Shown one piece after another: positions 46,398-57,501 of a stretch of 64,000 nt of DNA. The notes under the pieces are model-generated. The model saw only the letters and a list, made by a program, of their open reading frames with translations, ran no database searches and had not been told where the DNA came from. Source of the stretch: Heliocybe sulcata (Eukaryota; Basidiomycota; Agaricomycetes; Gloeophyllales; Gloeophyllaceae); assembly GCA_004369045.1 (NCBI GenBank), contig ML213504.1, forward strand, positions 1,846,894 through 1,910,893. Reading direction: 5' to 3'. Position 1 is the stretch's first letter; every line of letters begins with the position of its first letter. The translations under genes were made by a program, and so were the position numbers.

Positions 46398-47655
46398 TTC
46401 GTTTGATGCTGCCGGAGATCAGAGGCCTGCTGTAGGGTTAAAGGAGAGGAAGCGTCGCAACAAAAAAGTGAAGGTAGTCCAGGGGCGCAGCCGGGCAGCC
46501 CAAAAGAAACAAAGAGCCTGTAATTGACAGAAGATGGTTAGAAAAAAGACATACGGAGGCTAGTCGAAACATACCTTAAGCTGGAGGGAGAAAAGGGAAA
46601 GAGATGGAGAGCCCTGGAGGGAGTGAAGAAAAGGCGGGAAGGCGGAGTGGTATCGCCTTAATAGCAAGCGAATGGGACCAAGGCACTGGATATCCGGGGA
46701 CACCGGTTGCACTGCATCTCTATGGTGATGATTGCCTTTTCAAGACTTTTGTGCGTCGTGATTGGCTGATAACTGGCCTAACGAGAAAGGCTTCCACCGC
46801 GATTGCAAGATTGCGCTTGATTGGTCAGACAAGCAAGCACGAGTTGCTATGCGACCTCGAGCTTTCGTCGTGGTCCACTTAATAACGCCATTCGGTTCCG
46901 GCCATCTTTGTAGCTAGCAAACCTTGCGTACACTAATATCAGAGTTGATAGATGAATGATAGTTAACTACTTCCCAACACACCAAAACCATTCTGAATCA
47001 TGTCAAGGTATCCAGGAGGAATGTCACCTCCAGAACATCGTCTTCTGCCCTCTTGACTATCCCATTTCAGTTGTACAACTTGAATATCGGAAAGGTTATG
47101 GAACTGACTCAACTTGGTAACATAACACTCGCCATCGGAGCTGCAATGAACGAATACCTGGCTTCGCGAAGTCGTCCACCTCCGCCAATCAGATCTTCGG
47201 ATGGGACCCTGCCAATGGTTGAGCCAGGTAAAAATACCACACGCAACACAGATCCCATCAAGGATCCAGAGATATGATGTCCCCGTTGGAGGCGGCGAGT
47301 CGTTGCCCAGGTTGTCAATGGACATCGTACTTGAAGGTAGTGCTCACTCGGGTCGACGCGCGAAGAGGCTCAGATTTACCTGTCTTTGGCGCCGTCGTAT
47401 AATTTAGACAGAGTGCGTCTGAGAGTTGTGCCCCGGTCTTGACATCCGCCGAGATCACCATCGACGTATCATATTCAAGGACCTATCAGTCAAAGCCACT
47501 GACTACCAGCAGTTCAGGCGCTGTCCTGCGCTCGCACCATACCAAGCGGCTCCTTATACCCTAAAGTCAGAAAGGATGGAGCCGTCACAGCACATCACTA
47601 ACAAAATCATAGAGTCACTCACAATCTTATTCAATAATCCAACCAGTCAATGAGC
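46398..47655. other. Intergenic region upstream of ferritin-like gene
   Basis: About 1.26 kb. The left part should hold the ferritin-like promoter; the right part is the 3' flank of the carboxypeptidase gene. A run of A residues lies near 46462-46467. Frames are short and none resembles a known protein. Confidence 0.4.
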
Positions 47656-49821
47656 TCAAAAGCTATCCTCCGCTATCCACCTCTGTATCATAGCCAGCGC
47701 TTCCGCCGGCTTATCATGAGGGACGTAAAATCCCCAGAGCACGCACGTCAGTCAATCCCAGCACCAGCGAGAAAGACGAGAAATACTCATCATATGCCCG
47801 GCGCCTCTTATCGTAGCAAAAGTCAACTTGCCCGCACTCTTCGTCTCCCCCGCCTTCGTCCCCTCCACTTGCCACTCCCTCCACTCCGCCCTTGCATACT
47901 CCTCCTTCCCCACCCACTCCAACCCATCCACCCACAGCTTATTCGCCACCCAATTGCACTGCCAATCGTATGTCCCCGCATATATTAATATCCTCACGCC
48001 TCTGTGCAGGAGACTCGCGACGTGATACTCGGTAGGGTGCGACCACTTGTCCATGTGCGAGACGAATAAACGGCCAACGTCGGACGAGCAGGCGGAGAAG
48101 TTGTTGGGGGAGGTCACGCCGAGTAGCGAGCGCGTGGAGGGTAGGTCGAGGTACGCCTTTATGACGCTGTTTTCGAGGTAGCAGAGGGAGTCGCCGAGGC
48201 ACATCTTCGGCCTCTGTTAGCCATCTGCCTTAGAACGACAAAGGAAAGTGTACCTTGGAAATATCGTAGACATTGCGGCCTGAGAAGACGCAGAATCTTC
48301 CTTCAGGTTGGAACTGGGATGAATACAAGGGGGCGCTTACCGCTAGCCCAGTACCCGCTACTCAGCTCGTTATCGCAAAAGGCGACGGCGGCTGAGCAAC
48401 CAAACTCCTCGAAGTTGTTGCCGCAATGCTTCTCCATCGCCTCCGTGCAGCGAGGCAGCTATATCATTGCAAGCAGCGGATATCAGGTTATTTTGCGGGC
48501 GAGCGCAATATAAGAGGGACGCATACAGCCTGCTTCATCCTCACACACTGACCGATCTTCTGAAACGGCACATCCAATGCCGCCTTACCACACTCAATTT
48601 CGTATCGGCCTTCGTACATCCTAAAAACGGTAGTCCCTATCAACTCAAGACAGCTCTGAAGATCTAAGAATATCGCCTACGTCGAAATACCAGTATTGCC
48701 ATTCCCAATCAGCACGCTCTTCAAATTGATAGTCTGGCGGCCTTCAGCTGCGGCGACTTTATTCTGGTCGACGACTTCGCTGGCGAATACAGGGAGGTAG
48801 CGGCCCTGTTACCTGCATCAGATCGGTTGGATGAACAGGACAGGAAAGGCCTCACGCCGTAGGACTCGCCAGACATGTGGAAGGGCCGCCCAGCGAACTG
48901 GTTGAACGTCTCGAAGAAAATGGAGATGAAGGCGTAGATGTTCTTGGCGGCATCTTCGGTCGTTTCGATGGTCTCGCCGTGGTCGGCGTATGAGAATCCG
49001 ACGCCAACTCTATGCGCGGTTCATCATAATCAAGAGACGCGATGGTGGAGAGGAGGTCTAGCTTACGGTTGGTCGAGGAAGAATATGTTTGCGTTTTCGT
49101 TCCAGGAGTATGGGTTCCAGACTGTGCCGTTTGAGGAGACGTTCTTCATGTCGATTTGGCATGGGCCTGTGGAATCAGTTTAGTTGGGAAGAGAGAGGTG
49201 GTTGGAGACGCGCGACTAGATACCTAGTTCCATGAGAAGGCCCATTGACGAGGAGCATCCGGGGCCTGTATGCGCCATCAAGTTCTGCACTAAAATGCTC
49301 AAGCCCGTCAAAGCCGACTACTGACCACCATTGATCCACATCATAACATCATCTTGCACGCAAACGGGATGTCAGACATCGTCGGGAATACCTTCCATAC
49401 GTTGGGCATACCTTCGTCCGGGTCATTGCGACTCTCGAAGAAATAAAAGAACAGGTGCTTCGCGCCGGAGTCCACATCCAGATACCCTGTATATACACTA
49501 GAGAACACCTCGGTCGGGCCTTGCGACGTCAAGCAATCAAAGGCACGCTTCTTACTTCACGGTAGGGTCACAGAACTCAGTCTTTTTCACCCTGACCTGG
49601 TGGGATGGAAACCGCGGATGGCTCAAGACTGTATACTCGTCCGAGGCGACTGAGGATAGGTGCAAGGTTGATGCATTCAGATTAAAGTTGGGATGCGCTC
49701 CCAGCCCGTTGCCAGTAGACGCGATTCCGCCGTCAAATGAGCTTGCAGTGGAGAACGTCTGCTGAGCGCCGGCTAGCACGCCAAGTAAAAGACCAAGCCC
49801 CAGTACATGTCTCAGCAGCAT
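47656..49821 (-). CDS. Serine carboxypeptidase (S10 family), secreted or vacuolar
   Basis: S10 carboxypeptidases remove C-terminal residues from peptides at acidic pH. The start MLLRHVLGLGLLLGVLAGAQ is a signal peptide. Exons rejoin to CDPTVNVYTGYLDVDSGAKH, then WINGGPGCSSSMGLLMELGP (oxyanion region), FFLDQPVGVGFSYAD and FHMSGESYGGRYLPVFASE. The catalytic Ser is in GESYG, the Asp in AGTYDWQCNW and the His in GAGHMVPHD, so the triad is complete. The last intron, 47725-47790 (66 nt), begins ATGAGT and ends TTTTAC: AT-AC boundaries exactly rejoin GAGHM to VPHDKPAEALAMIQRWIAED. No GT-AG pair there keeps the frame; reading through gives a stop after 12 codons. The final exon is 47656-47724. Several predicted N-glycosylation sites fit secretion. 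Divergent from NOP58 with 248 bp between. Confidence 0.92.
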
Positions 49822-50069
49822 CGTGACGAATCCAGCACCGTGAAGGAGAGATACAGAGTATATTCAGTCCGTCTTATCATCGTCCGTATGAAGGCCAACT
49901 TGGCCGTCGGCTCGATCACTCACAGGCATGTATAGATATTTCCCACGCATACAACAGGCCTCGAAAAATATCATCTCCAAAACTTATGGGCTTGCAAGGT
50001 TGTACTTCTTGGGCTGTCTCCCAAGTGTCTATTCTTTCCTCTTTTCCGGGCGACCTTTGACACGCTCAG
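49822..50069. promoter_or_regulatory. Shared carboxypeptidase/NOP58 upstream region
   Basis: This 248-bp region lies between two divergent start codons, so promoters are probably shared or overlapping. No motif is named with confidence. Confidence 0.4.
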
Positions 50070-52151
50070 ATGTTGGTGCTATACGAGACGCCCTTGGGGT
50101 TCTGTCTGTTCAAGGTCACGGACGCGGCGAAGATTACCAGTCCGGATTTATGGGAGGAGTTCGAGACGCCCGAGAGGGCTAATAAACTGTGAGCATACAG
50201 TTTAAATATCTGTAGAGCGTGTACTGGACTCATACCTTCTGTGCGTCCTTGTTGCGCGCAATGACAGATTAAAACTGAAAGCCTTGCACCGGTTCTCGTC
50301 GACCGCGACTGCCGTGGAGGAAGTCACTGCTATCCAGGAGGGTAAGATCGGCAAGGGCCTCAAAAAGTTCCTGGCAGAAGAGGTTGTGGAGAAGGGCAAG
50401 GGAAAAGAGTCGCTATATGTCGTTGAGGGCAAGCTCGGTATGTCCAGTCTGACTTCGTTAGATGCAGATAAAACTGACATCATCTTGGATCCCCTTGCGA
50501 ATGGACAATAGCCAGCTCGATAAAGAAAAAGCTCGGAATTACTGTGCAATCCGACAAGGAGTCTATGGAACTGTACCGCGGTATTCGGAATCAGATTGCG
50601 GCCTTGCTCGATGGACTGGACCCGAAGGATCTGGCTACCATGAGCTTGGGTCTATCCCACTCATTATCACGGTGGGCATGTTTTGCCTGTGGATACTCCC
50701 GTCTGTCCTGACTCGCCTTTCAGGTTCAAGCTCAAGTTCTCTCCGGACAAGGTCGATACCATGGTGGTCCAAGCCATTGCCCTTCTCGACGACCTGGACA
50801 AGGAGATCAACATTTACTCTATGCGGGTAAAGGTGTGTTGATGGCGTCTTCATAAACGTGGAGGCAGTAGTTGACATATCTTAGGAATGGTACGGCTGGC
50901 ATTTCCCTGAACTCGTCAAAATTATCACCGACAACCTCGCATACGCGAAAATTGTCCGACATATGGGTAAGCACTTCTCAGCTTACTCATTGCTCCGCGT
51001 GGCTCACCGTATCTACAGGCTTCCGTACCAACGCCGTAACAACAGACTTCGCCGCAATCCTCCCAGAAGACCTCGAAGCCACAGTCAAAGCCGCCGCTGA
51101 AATCTCCATGGGCACCGAGATCTCGGACTCGGACATCAGGCACATCCACTCGCTCTGCGACCAGGTCATCGCGATCTCGAGCTATCGCACACAGCTCGCG
51201 GAATACCTCCGCAACAGGATGAACGCTATTGCGCCAAATTTGACGGCGCTGGTTGGCGAGCTTGTTGGCGCGAGGTTGATCAGCCACGCTGGGAGTTTGC
51301 TGAACCTTGCGAAGCACCCAGCGAGTACGGTGCAGATCCTTGGAGCTGAGAAGGCTCTGTTTAGGGCATTGAAGACGAAGCATGATACGCCGAAGTATGG
51401 TTTGATATACCACGCCTCCCTCATCGGGCAGGCACCACCAAAGCTCAAGGGCAAGATGGCCCGTATGGTTGCCACGAAGGCTGCCTTGTCAATACGCGTC
51501 GACGCATTAACAGACGCAGATGGCAAGTCCGAGCCCGAAGCTCCCTCGATAGGTCTCGAGAACCGCGCGAAGCTTGAATCGCGGCTACGTGCGCTCGAGT
51601 ACTCTGGTGACCTGAGCGGCATGCGCCGGTTCGGCGGTGAGGGCAAGAAGCAGGCGAGGTTTGAGATGACGGGCGAGACGAAGACGTACAACACCACTGC
51701 AGATGCGGTGGACCTTGTTCCTGCGCAGAGGGAGCCGATGGAGGCGGCAGTAAAGGCGGTATTGGATGTGAAGGAGGAGAAGAGGAGAGCCAAGGAGGAG
51801 AGGAGAGCGAAGAAGAAGGCGGCGAAGGATGGTAAGGGGGAGAATGAGAATGGGATGGAGGTGGACGGGGAGGAGGACGAGGGCAAGGAGAGTAAGAAGG
51901 AGAAGAAGAGGAAGCGGAGAGAGAGTGAGGCGAATGGTATGGATGTGGATGAGAAGGTGAGATTCTGTGTTAGTCGCATGCTTTCGGCTGTTATCTGACC
52001 ACTAATCCTCTAGGATGCTACGGAGGAGACCGAGGCTGAGCGGAAAGCTCGCAAAAAGGCCAAAAAGGCCGAAAAGGCTGCGGCAGCAGCTGCTGCCGGG
52101 GAATCAGAAGAGTCGTCAAAGAAAAAGAAGAAGAAGGAGAAGAAGGATTAG
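50070..52151 (+). CDS. NOP58: Box C/D snoRNP core protein Nop58
   Basis: Nop58 is a nucleolar scaffold of box C/D snoRNPs that guide rRNA 2'-O-methylation with fibrillarin. Exons 50070-50188, 50268-50437, 50512-50671, 50724-50832, 50885-50966, 51019-51956 and 52014-52151 join in phase to 571 residues. The start [20 protein letters not shown] is characteristic. The NOSIC/Nop domain includes [16 protein letters not shown], then [20 protein letters not shown] and [20 protein letters not shown], with [18 protein letters not shown]. The C-terminus is a long Lys/Glu-rich tail with KKAEKAA and [10 protein letters not shown], typical of Nop58 and nucleolar localisation. All introns are GT-AG; the start was fixed by homology and is the only ATG that fits. 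Confidence 0.97.
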
Positions 52152-52463
52152 TTGGTGCTCTGACTCTTTTGCCGCTCTTGTATTTGCTGTCTTGTGTATA
52201 CCTATCTTACCTTAATTCCTTTTGCTGTGCGTGACGGACGCGTATCAGGTGACCGTGACAAGCTACTTATGCTCGCGTCGTGTCGTACGATTGCCATAGC
52301 CATGAGAGCTCGACGGGTTAGACGTACTTTGCTGACAGCCTCCGAGGCTCGACGACGCTGCTGAGGCCTGAGGGTGGGAACGGTCGCACTTGTCTCCTGG
52401 CTCTTGACTTGCTAGCTACTTTAAGGACTTTCACGGCATTGGGCCCTATCCGAGCATTAATCT
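52152..52463. other. NOP58-ERG27 intergenic region
   Basis: This 312-bp region holds the NOP58 3' end and the ERG27 promoter. No open frame or motif of note is seen. Confidence 0.4.
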
Positions 52464-54007
52464 ATGGAGAGACACCAACCTATTATTGTCGTTACGGGTG
52501 CCAATAGGTATGACTTCACTCGAAACATGCAAGGACGGGCACCTTTAATGATTGGATGTCGCGTCAAGTGGGATTGGTTTCGGTATATGCCAGCGCCTCC
52601 TCCTGCAGCTATCGCAAACACTTCCGCCCGATGCACACCCTCAGTACCACCTGTCACCCGAAGTCGAGCCTCTAAAAGTTCAAGAGGATGATCCCATTTA
52701 CCCTGTCAAAGCTTTGACTTTGGTCATGGCGTGCCGGAGTAGGAAGAAGGCTGAAGTCGCAAGAACGGAATTGCTGCATTTGCTAGATCGCGAGGTTGAG
52801 AAACAAAAACGGAAGCGGAACTATGATGGTCATGCTGAGACGTTTAGGGAGAACTTGCGCTTAGATATACGATATCTGGACCTGTCGAAGGTGGCCAGTA
52901 TATTCAAATTCGGTGATGAAATCATGCAAAAGTACGTGGACAGTCACTAGCTTTCGATCCGAGCCAACAACTAAAGATTTTCCTTACCCACTGATGCAGT
53001 TATCCCTATGTTTCGCACTTGATATGCAATGCAGGGGTGGTCGACCTCATCGGTCTCGACTGGCCGCAGGCTGTTAAGGAGGTCCTGACGAATCCGGTCC
53101 AGGCGGTCACTGCACCATCGTTCTACAAGCAATCGGTCGGTCAGATGAGCGATGATGGTCTAGGGTGGGTTTGGCAGTGCAATGTGTTCGGACACTACGT
53201 GCTGGTAAGCTCTCAGCAATATCTGTCAAACTCGCCGCTAAAGTGACCGAATATGGGGATTATAAGTATCGCACACTGCTCAAGTCATTCCATTCTGTCC
53301 CGGAGCAACTGGGCCCCGCCCGCATCATCTGGACGTCCTCTCTAGAAGCGCACCGAACTTCACTAGACCTGGACGACTATCAGCTCCTCAAGACCGACCA
53401 TTCCTACGAAGCATCCAAGTACCAAATCGAACTCCTTGCGACGCACCTTTCTCGTCAGACTGCAAATGACGGCAAAATCAGGCACTTCGTGGGCCACCCT
53501 GGTGTGGTGCACACGAACGTGTTCGCTGCTGCACTGACATGGTTCACGGATGCGTTGAAGATTATGGCGTTCTATCTGGTCAGCCGTGCTCGCATCTAGC
53601 CCGATTTATCAAGCAGTATCTAATATGTCTATCAGGTGAGGATTGCGGGATCCCGTAATCACCCAGTCATACCGCTCAAAGGCGCCGTCTCCGCCGTCCA
53701 CCTGTGCCTGGTGTCTCTGTCCGTGGTCCCATTATACCTCGCCCGGTTCACCTCATCCACATCCTCTCGAAATCAAAGTGGCTCCGTGCATCCTCATTCA
53801 AACGGAAACGGAGCATCACCGAGTTGCATAGATCCACCAGTGAAGTTCGGATCCGAGACCGACCGATGGGGACGCCCCGAGGTGGGGCTCCAGGAGATCA
53901 AGGGCTGGAGCGAGAATGAAGAGAATGTGGCTATCTTGGCGGAGCGGTGCGAGCGGCTCTATAGGGGTTTCATGGAGGCAGAGGGACGGACTTGGTCGGA
54001 AGCTTAG
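52464..54007 (+). CDS. ERG27: 3-keto-steroid reductase (sterol C-4 demethylation)
   Basis: Erg27 reduces the 3-keto group of sterol intermediates during C-4 demethylation in ergosterol synthesis at the ER or lipid droplets. Exons 52464-52507, 52569-52931, 53000-53204, 53267-53578 and 53636-54007 give 431 residues. It is a short-chain dehydrogenase: the cofactor loop TGANSGIGFG is assembled across intron 1, LICNAGV and WQCNVFGHYVL follow, then the catalytic YEASK with the upstream Ser in IIWTSSLEAH. GHPGVVHTNVF is the conserved PG motif. A hydrophobic segment near residues 320-345 (AVHLCLVSLSVVPLYLARF) may bind membrane. The C-terminal Trp-rich part (ETDRWGRPEVGLQEIKGW) is usual for fungal Erg27. 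Introns are GT-AG. Tail-to-tail with the hexosaminidase. Confidence 0.94.
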
Positions 54008-54172
54008 TTTGAGCAATATGTGGCTTGGGGTCTTCGGATGTATATCTGAGCTCCTGGAATATCCTATATCTTGGTGATCTTAATTCGGCCGACTAATATA
54101 GCGCAGAGGTTGATTGCATTCCCTCGACAGGACAGAATCCTCTTCCGCTTCAACATGACGTGAAAAGCTCTG

Positions 54173-56909
54173 CTAAATATTATAACCAGTCTGTACTGTC
54201 CAAGACTGAATCGTCGCGGACCCTCCACCTTGCACTGTGATATTACTCAGCGGCGCGACAAACGCCATCTGCACGTATCTGCACCCGCAAGAATCAGCAG
54301 ACAGAAAATCAATGGAAGCAAAATCACTCACGCTTCGACGGTCGCATTGTTATACAAACTCAACGGCTCCCCAAACCAGCCTACCTGTTTGCCTCCCACC
54401 CACGCGCCCGTGCCCTGGAGCTGAGTTGTCGCCAGAGTGACGGGTCCGCTCGTGCTGAAGTCAATGACGGTCGTCGCGTTGGTCGTAATGTCCCGCAAAG
54501 GGTACAATGCGCCATTGCTAGCTTGCATGACTAGCGGCTGGCCGTTCTGGAAGGTAAGCACGGTGTCTGGGCCAGAGACTCTCAGGACGGTGGAAGGGGA
54601 GGAGAGAGACAGGCTTAGTGTATATGTGTGGTTCAGTCCGAGAGAGCCGAGGGGTGTGGTCAGCGAGCCCCCGGAGGGGATAACGAGGCCAGCAGGTGTT
54701 ATTCTTGCCGACGAGGAGGTGCGGGCATTGTAGCTGTTCCCGCTTAGGTCAGTCAAGCCAGTCTGGGAGAACTGGTAGTTGAGGACGATCGGGCCTCTGC
54801 TGGGGACGATTCTGTTAAGGTTCTGGCCGGGCGCAATATTTTCTAGGTATTCGCGGACGGATTCGTATGCTTCCATTTGCAAGCCGTTGGCACCCCAGCT
54901 CAGAGCGCCTGCCACGCTATAAGAGAGTTAAATTATGTATGATACAAGGTGAAGAGACTCCTCACCTAATGAGAACCCTGGTCTCATAGAACGCCTCCAG
55001 ATCCGTACTCGCCCTAGGACCATTGTCGTTCCACACCGGTGCAATCGCACCTCGAAGCAGAGGCGTCGTCGGCGATGGGTTGTAAGGGATATCGGTCCAG
55101 TTAAATAGTGACGTATCCCACGTAAGGCCTGGGACGGGTGGGTCGCCGAAGTCGAAGAACCGGGAGAAGTTGGTTGCCGGTGGGTAGGAATCGCTCTTCA
55201 CTGATGTTCAGTCACAACAGAAGTCCCGACGGCGTGAGTCTTACATATTTCAAGACCTTGGCGGACGAAATCAGTATACTGGTGAGCAAAAGACTAAGTG
55301 GCTGATACCTCATAGAATACCCAATCCTGCGAGTTTATCACCGGATAGCCCTCTTCAATGAGCGCGTATGGGTCCGTAGCAAACAAGGCCCTACGGACCA
55401 GCCATCATATTTCGAATTAATTACTGCGAGAGGAGACCAGCGCACCAGTGCTGTATCGTGACGTCCTTGTCGATACTCGTGGTATTGGATGGTTCGTCTG
55501 TGCCCTAAATATGACTGAGTCTGACCAAAGCGAAGCTAATTCAAAACAAGGCCATACCCAAGCTCTGATGTTTTTACCGCTACCTTTGATTAAGGTATTT
55601 AGATCATTGACAAAGCCGATATAATTGTCCGCCAAATCCGACGGGTATTCATCTGGAGAGTAAAATCAGCACAGAATCGCACGTTTTGGATCTCGGACAG
55701 ACCAGCTCCTATGCATACTTCCTTCGTCTGGAACCAAGGAAGAAACTCTGTCCATGCGCTTCCGACCATTTCGGTCACGCCGGGGATAGACAAGTTCAGC
55801 AATGTCTACAGGTCGCGGTGAGTACCCATTATTTGATGAATGAAATAACGAAACATGTACGGGATCTGTATCAATGTACACCTGTTTCCCATACTGTCCT
55901 GCCACAGGCTGAAAGGCATGGCGTGTCCCGGAGCCTCGATCTCAGGGACTATAGTAACTCCGTGAGCGGCACAGGATGATTGGAAGGCTGCGAATGTTGC
56001 CTGGTCGTAAGACTCATTCCTTCATCCATAAGAGCCGTGGTAAGTTGCGTCGGAACCGTCAAAGGAGGAAGGAACTGACTTCTGTGCTAGACCAGCGAAT
56101 GCCGGGTTATCCGACCAGAAGCGGAACCGAGCGTAGTACGAACGCCAGTCCTCGGTACTTTGGAAATTACGATGTCAAAAGTCTAAGATAGCACCTATCC
56201 GACCGACTTACACATAAGGGTACACGTTATCACTAAGATGGACGTGGAATTCATTCAGCTTAAAGAACGACATGTAGTTGCAGAACTCTGTGAGGTACTA
56301 GTGATCCATATTCAGCATACTATAGTTATTGCATTGGAAAGGAAAGGACAATACCTCAGCGCTGTACCAGTGCCTGGCAGCGTCCAACATATGGCCTCTG
56401 ATTGAGTAGTCGGGTCCATCAACAATGTCACCGGATGGGAACCAGCCGCCATTCAAGGCAGCTCCTTGGAGCAGTGTCCTGGTAGCCCACCAAGCCCCTC
56501 TTGCGCCAGATCCAGTGATAGTTATCAAGTTCGCCGAGGATGAAATGCGGTAACCTTCACTGGTGTTTGAGCCGTCAAGCAGCGTGGTGGTATTTGGCGA
56601 GATAGTGAGGTATATGCCAGTCGGAGGCGGGCTTGTTCCAGTTACAACAGTCGGTTTCGAGTTATATGCTGAATCGAGGTCGGCTGCGAACACGGATGCA
56701 AACGAGTGCAGTGAGGGAGGAATCAGAGTCATGCCATCCGTGTCCGTATAGTTCTGGAAGGCTGAATCCACGACAATCGTAACGGGCCCAGACAACGGGA
56801 ACGCCGGACCAGAAGTAAGCGTCCATGACCGAGGCTGAGGCAGGACATTCAGATTGTATGCAAGAGCACCGCATGAAAGCAGAAGCAGTAAGAGAGGCCG
56901 GGCAAACAT
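54173..56909 (-). CDS. GH20 beta-N-acetylhexosaminidase, secreted; one frame conflict
   Basis: GH20 enzymes release GlcNAc from chitin oligomers and glycans. A signal peptide (MFARPLLLLLLSCGALAY) precedes the N-terminal domain (LNVLPQPRSWTLTSGPAFPL). The GH20 barrel follows: IRGHMLDAARHWYSAE, FFKLNEFHVHLSDN, VPEIEAPGHA and the catalytic Asp-Glu in KEVCIGADEYPSDLADNYIG. Most relatives have His where this protein has Cys before IGADE (from memory of the family). SIDKDVTIQHW and a C-terminal beta-rich domain ending TIQSWTVQTGYNI complete it. Introns are many and mostly GT-AG. Between PGHAMPFSLW and the exon ending IDTDP (about 55,860-55,920, minus strand) the frames do not join by any intron I can find; a one-base slip there is the simplest reading. 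It is either a sequencing error, an unusual junction or early gene decay. Confidence 0.82.
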
Positions 56910-57501
56910 GGCTACTCGAGGGACCTCAAGTTATTCCAGCCCCAGTATTTCTAGCTGGGACAAGTTGATGTCATTCGAAGAACGCGTTCGCATCAGGCAT
57001 ATGGCCAGCTCGCGATAAGTGATGCGGCCCGGAATTACTTGATACTGCAGGTGAAGAAGGAGAAGAAGCGGGTAATTTGGGTTATCGCCACACGTGACCT
57101 TGCCTCTGCTGTTGGCTTTCGCTGCTTTCTTCTATGTAGATTCTAGGACGGATCAGAAGTCATGCCGCGCATAGGCTGCGGACTGGGTATCGGAGTGGAC
57201 ATCGGCATCGATGATTTAAACCGGTCTGCAGCGTACTCGGACGGGCAGCCTGTCATAATAGTTCCGTTTGGCCTGACGTCCTCAACATCCCAGATTATCG
57301 CAGATAGGAGAGTGGTGTGAAGAAGGACATGGTTTTAAGGACCATGGTAAAACAAACCAGACATGCCTCATTATAAAGCGGAGATGGGCACGCAAGTTGT
57401 CCAAGTACCTAGCTGAGAATTATTAATATACATGAAGTCGCAATGGCGTGCAGAGTAAGAAATCACCGGTGCACTCCTTGGAACGCAAGACCCGCTTGTG
57501 C
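56910..57501. other. Intergenic region upstream of GH20 gene
   Basis: About 590 bp upstream of GH20 and beyond the 3' end of membrane-protein copy 2. Short, unrecognised frames only. The GH20 promoter should lie here. Confidence 0.4.
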
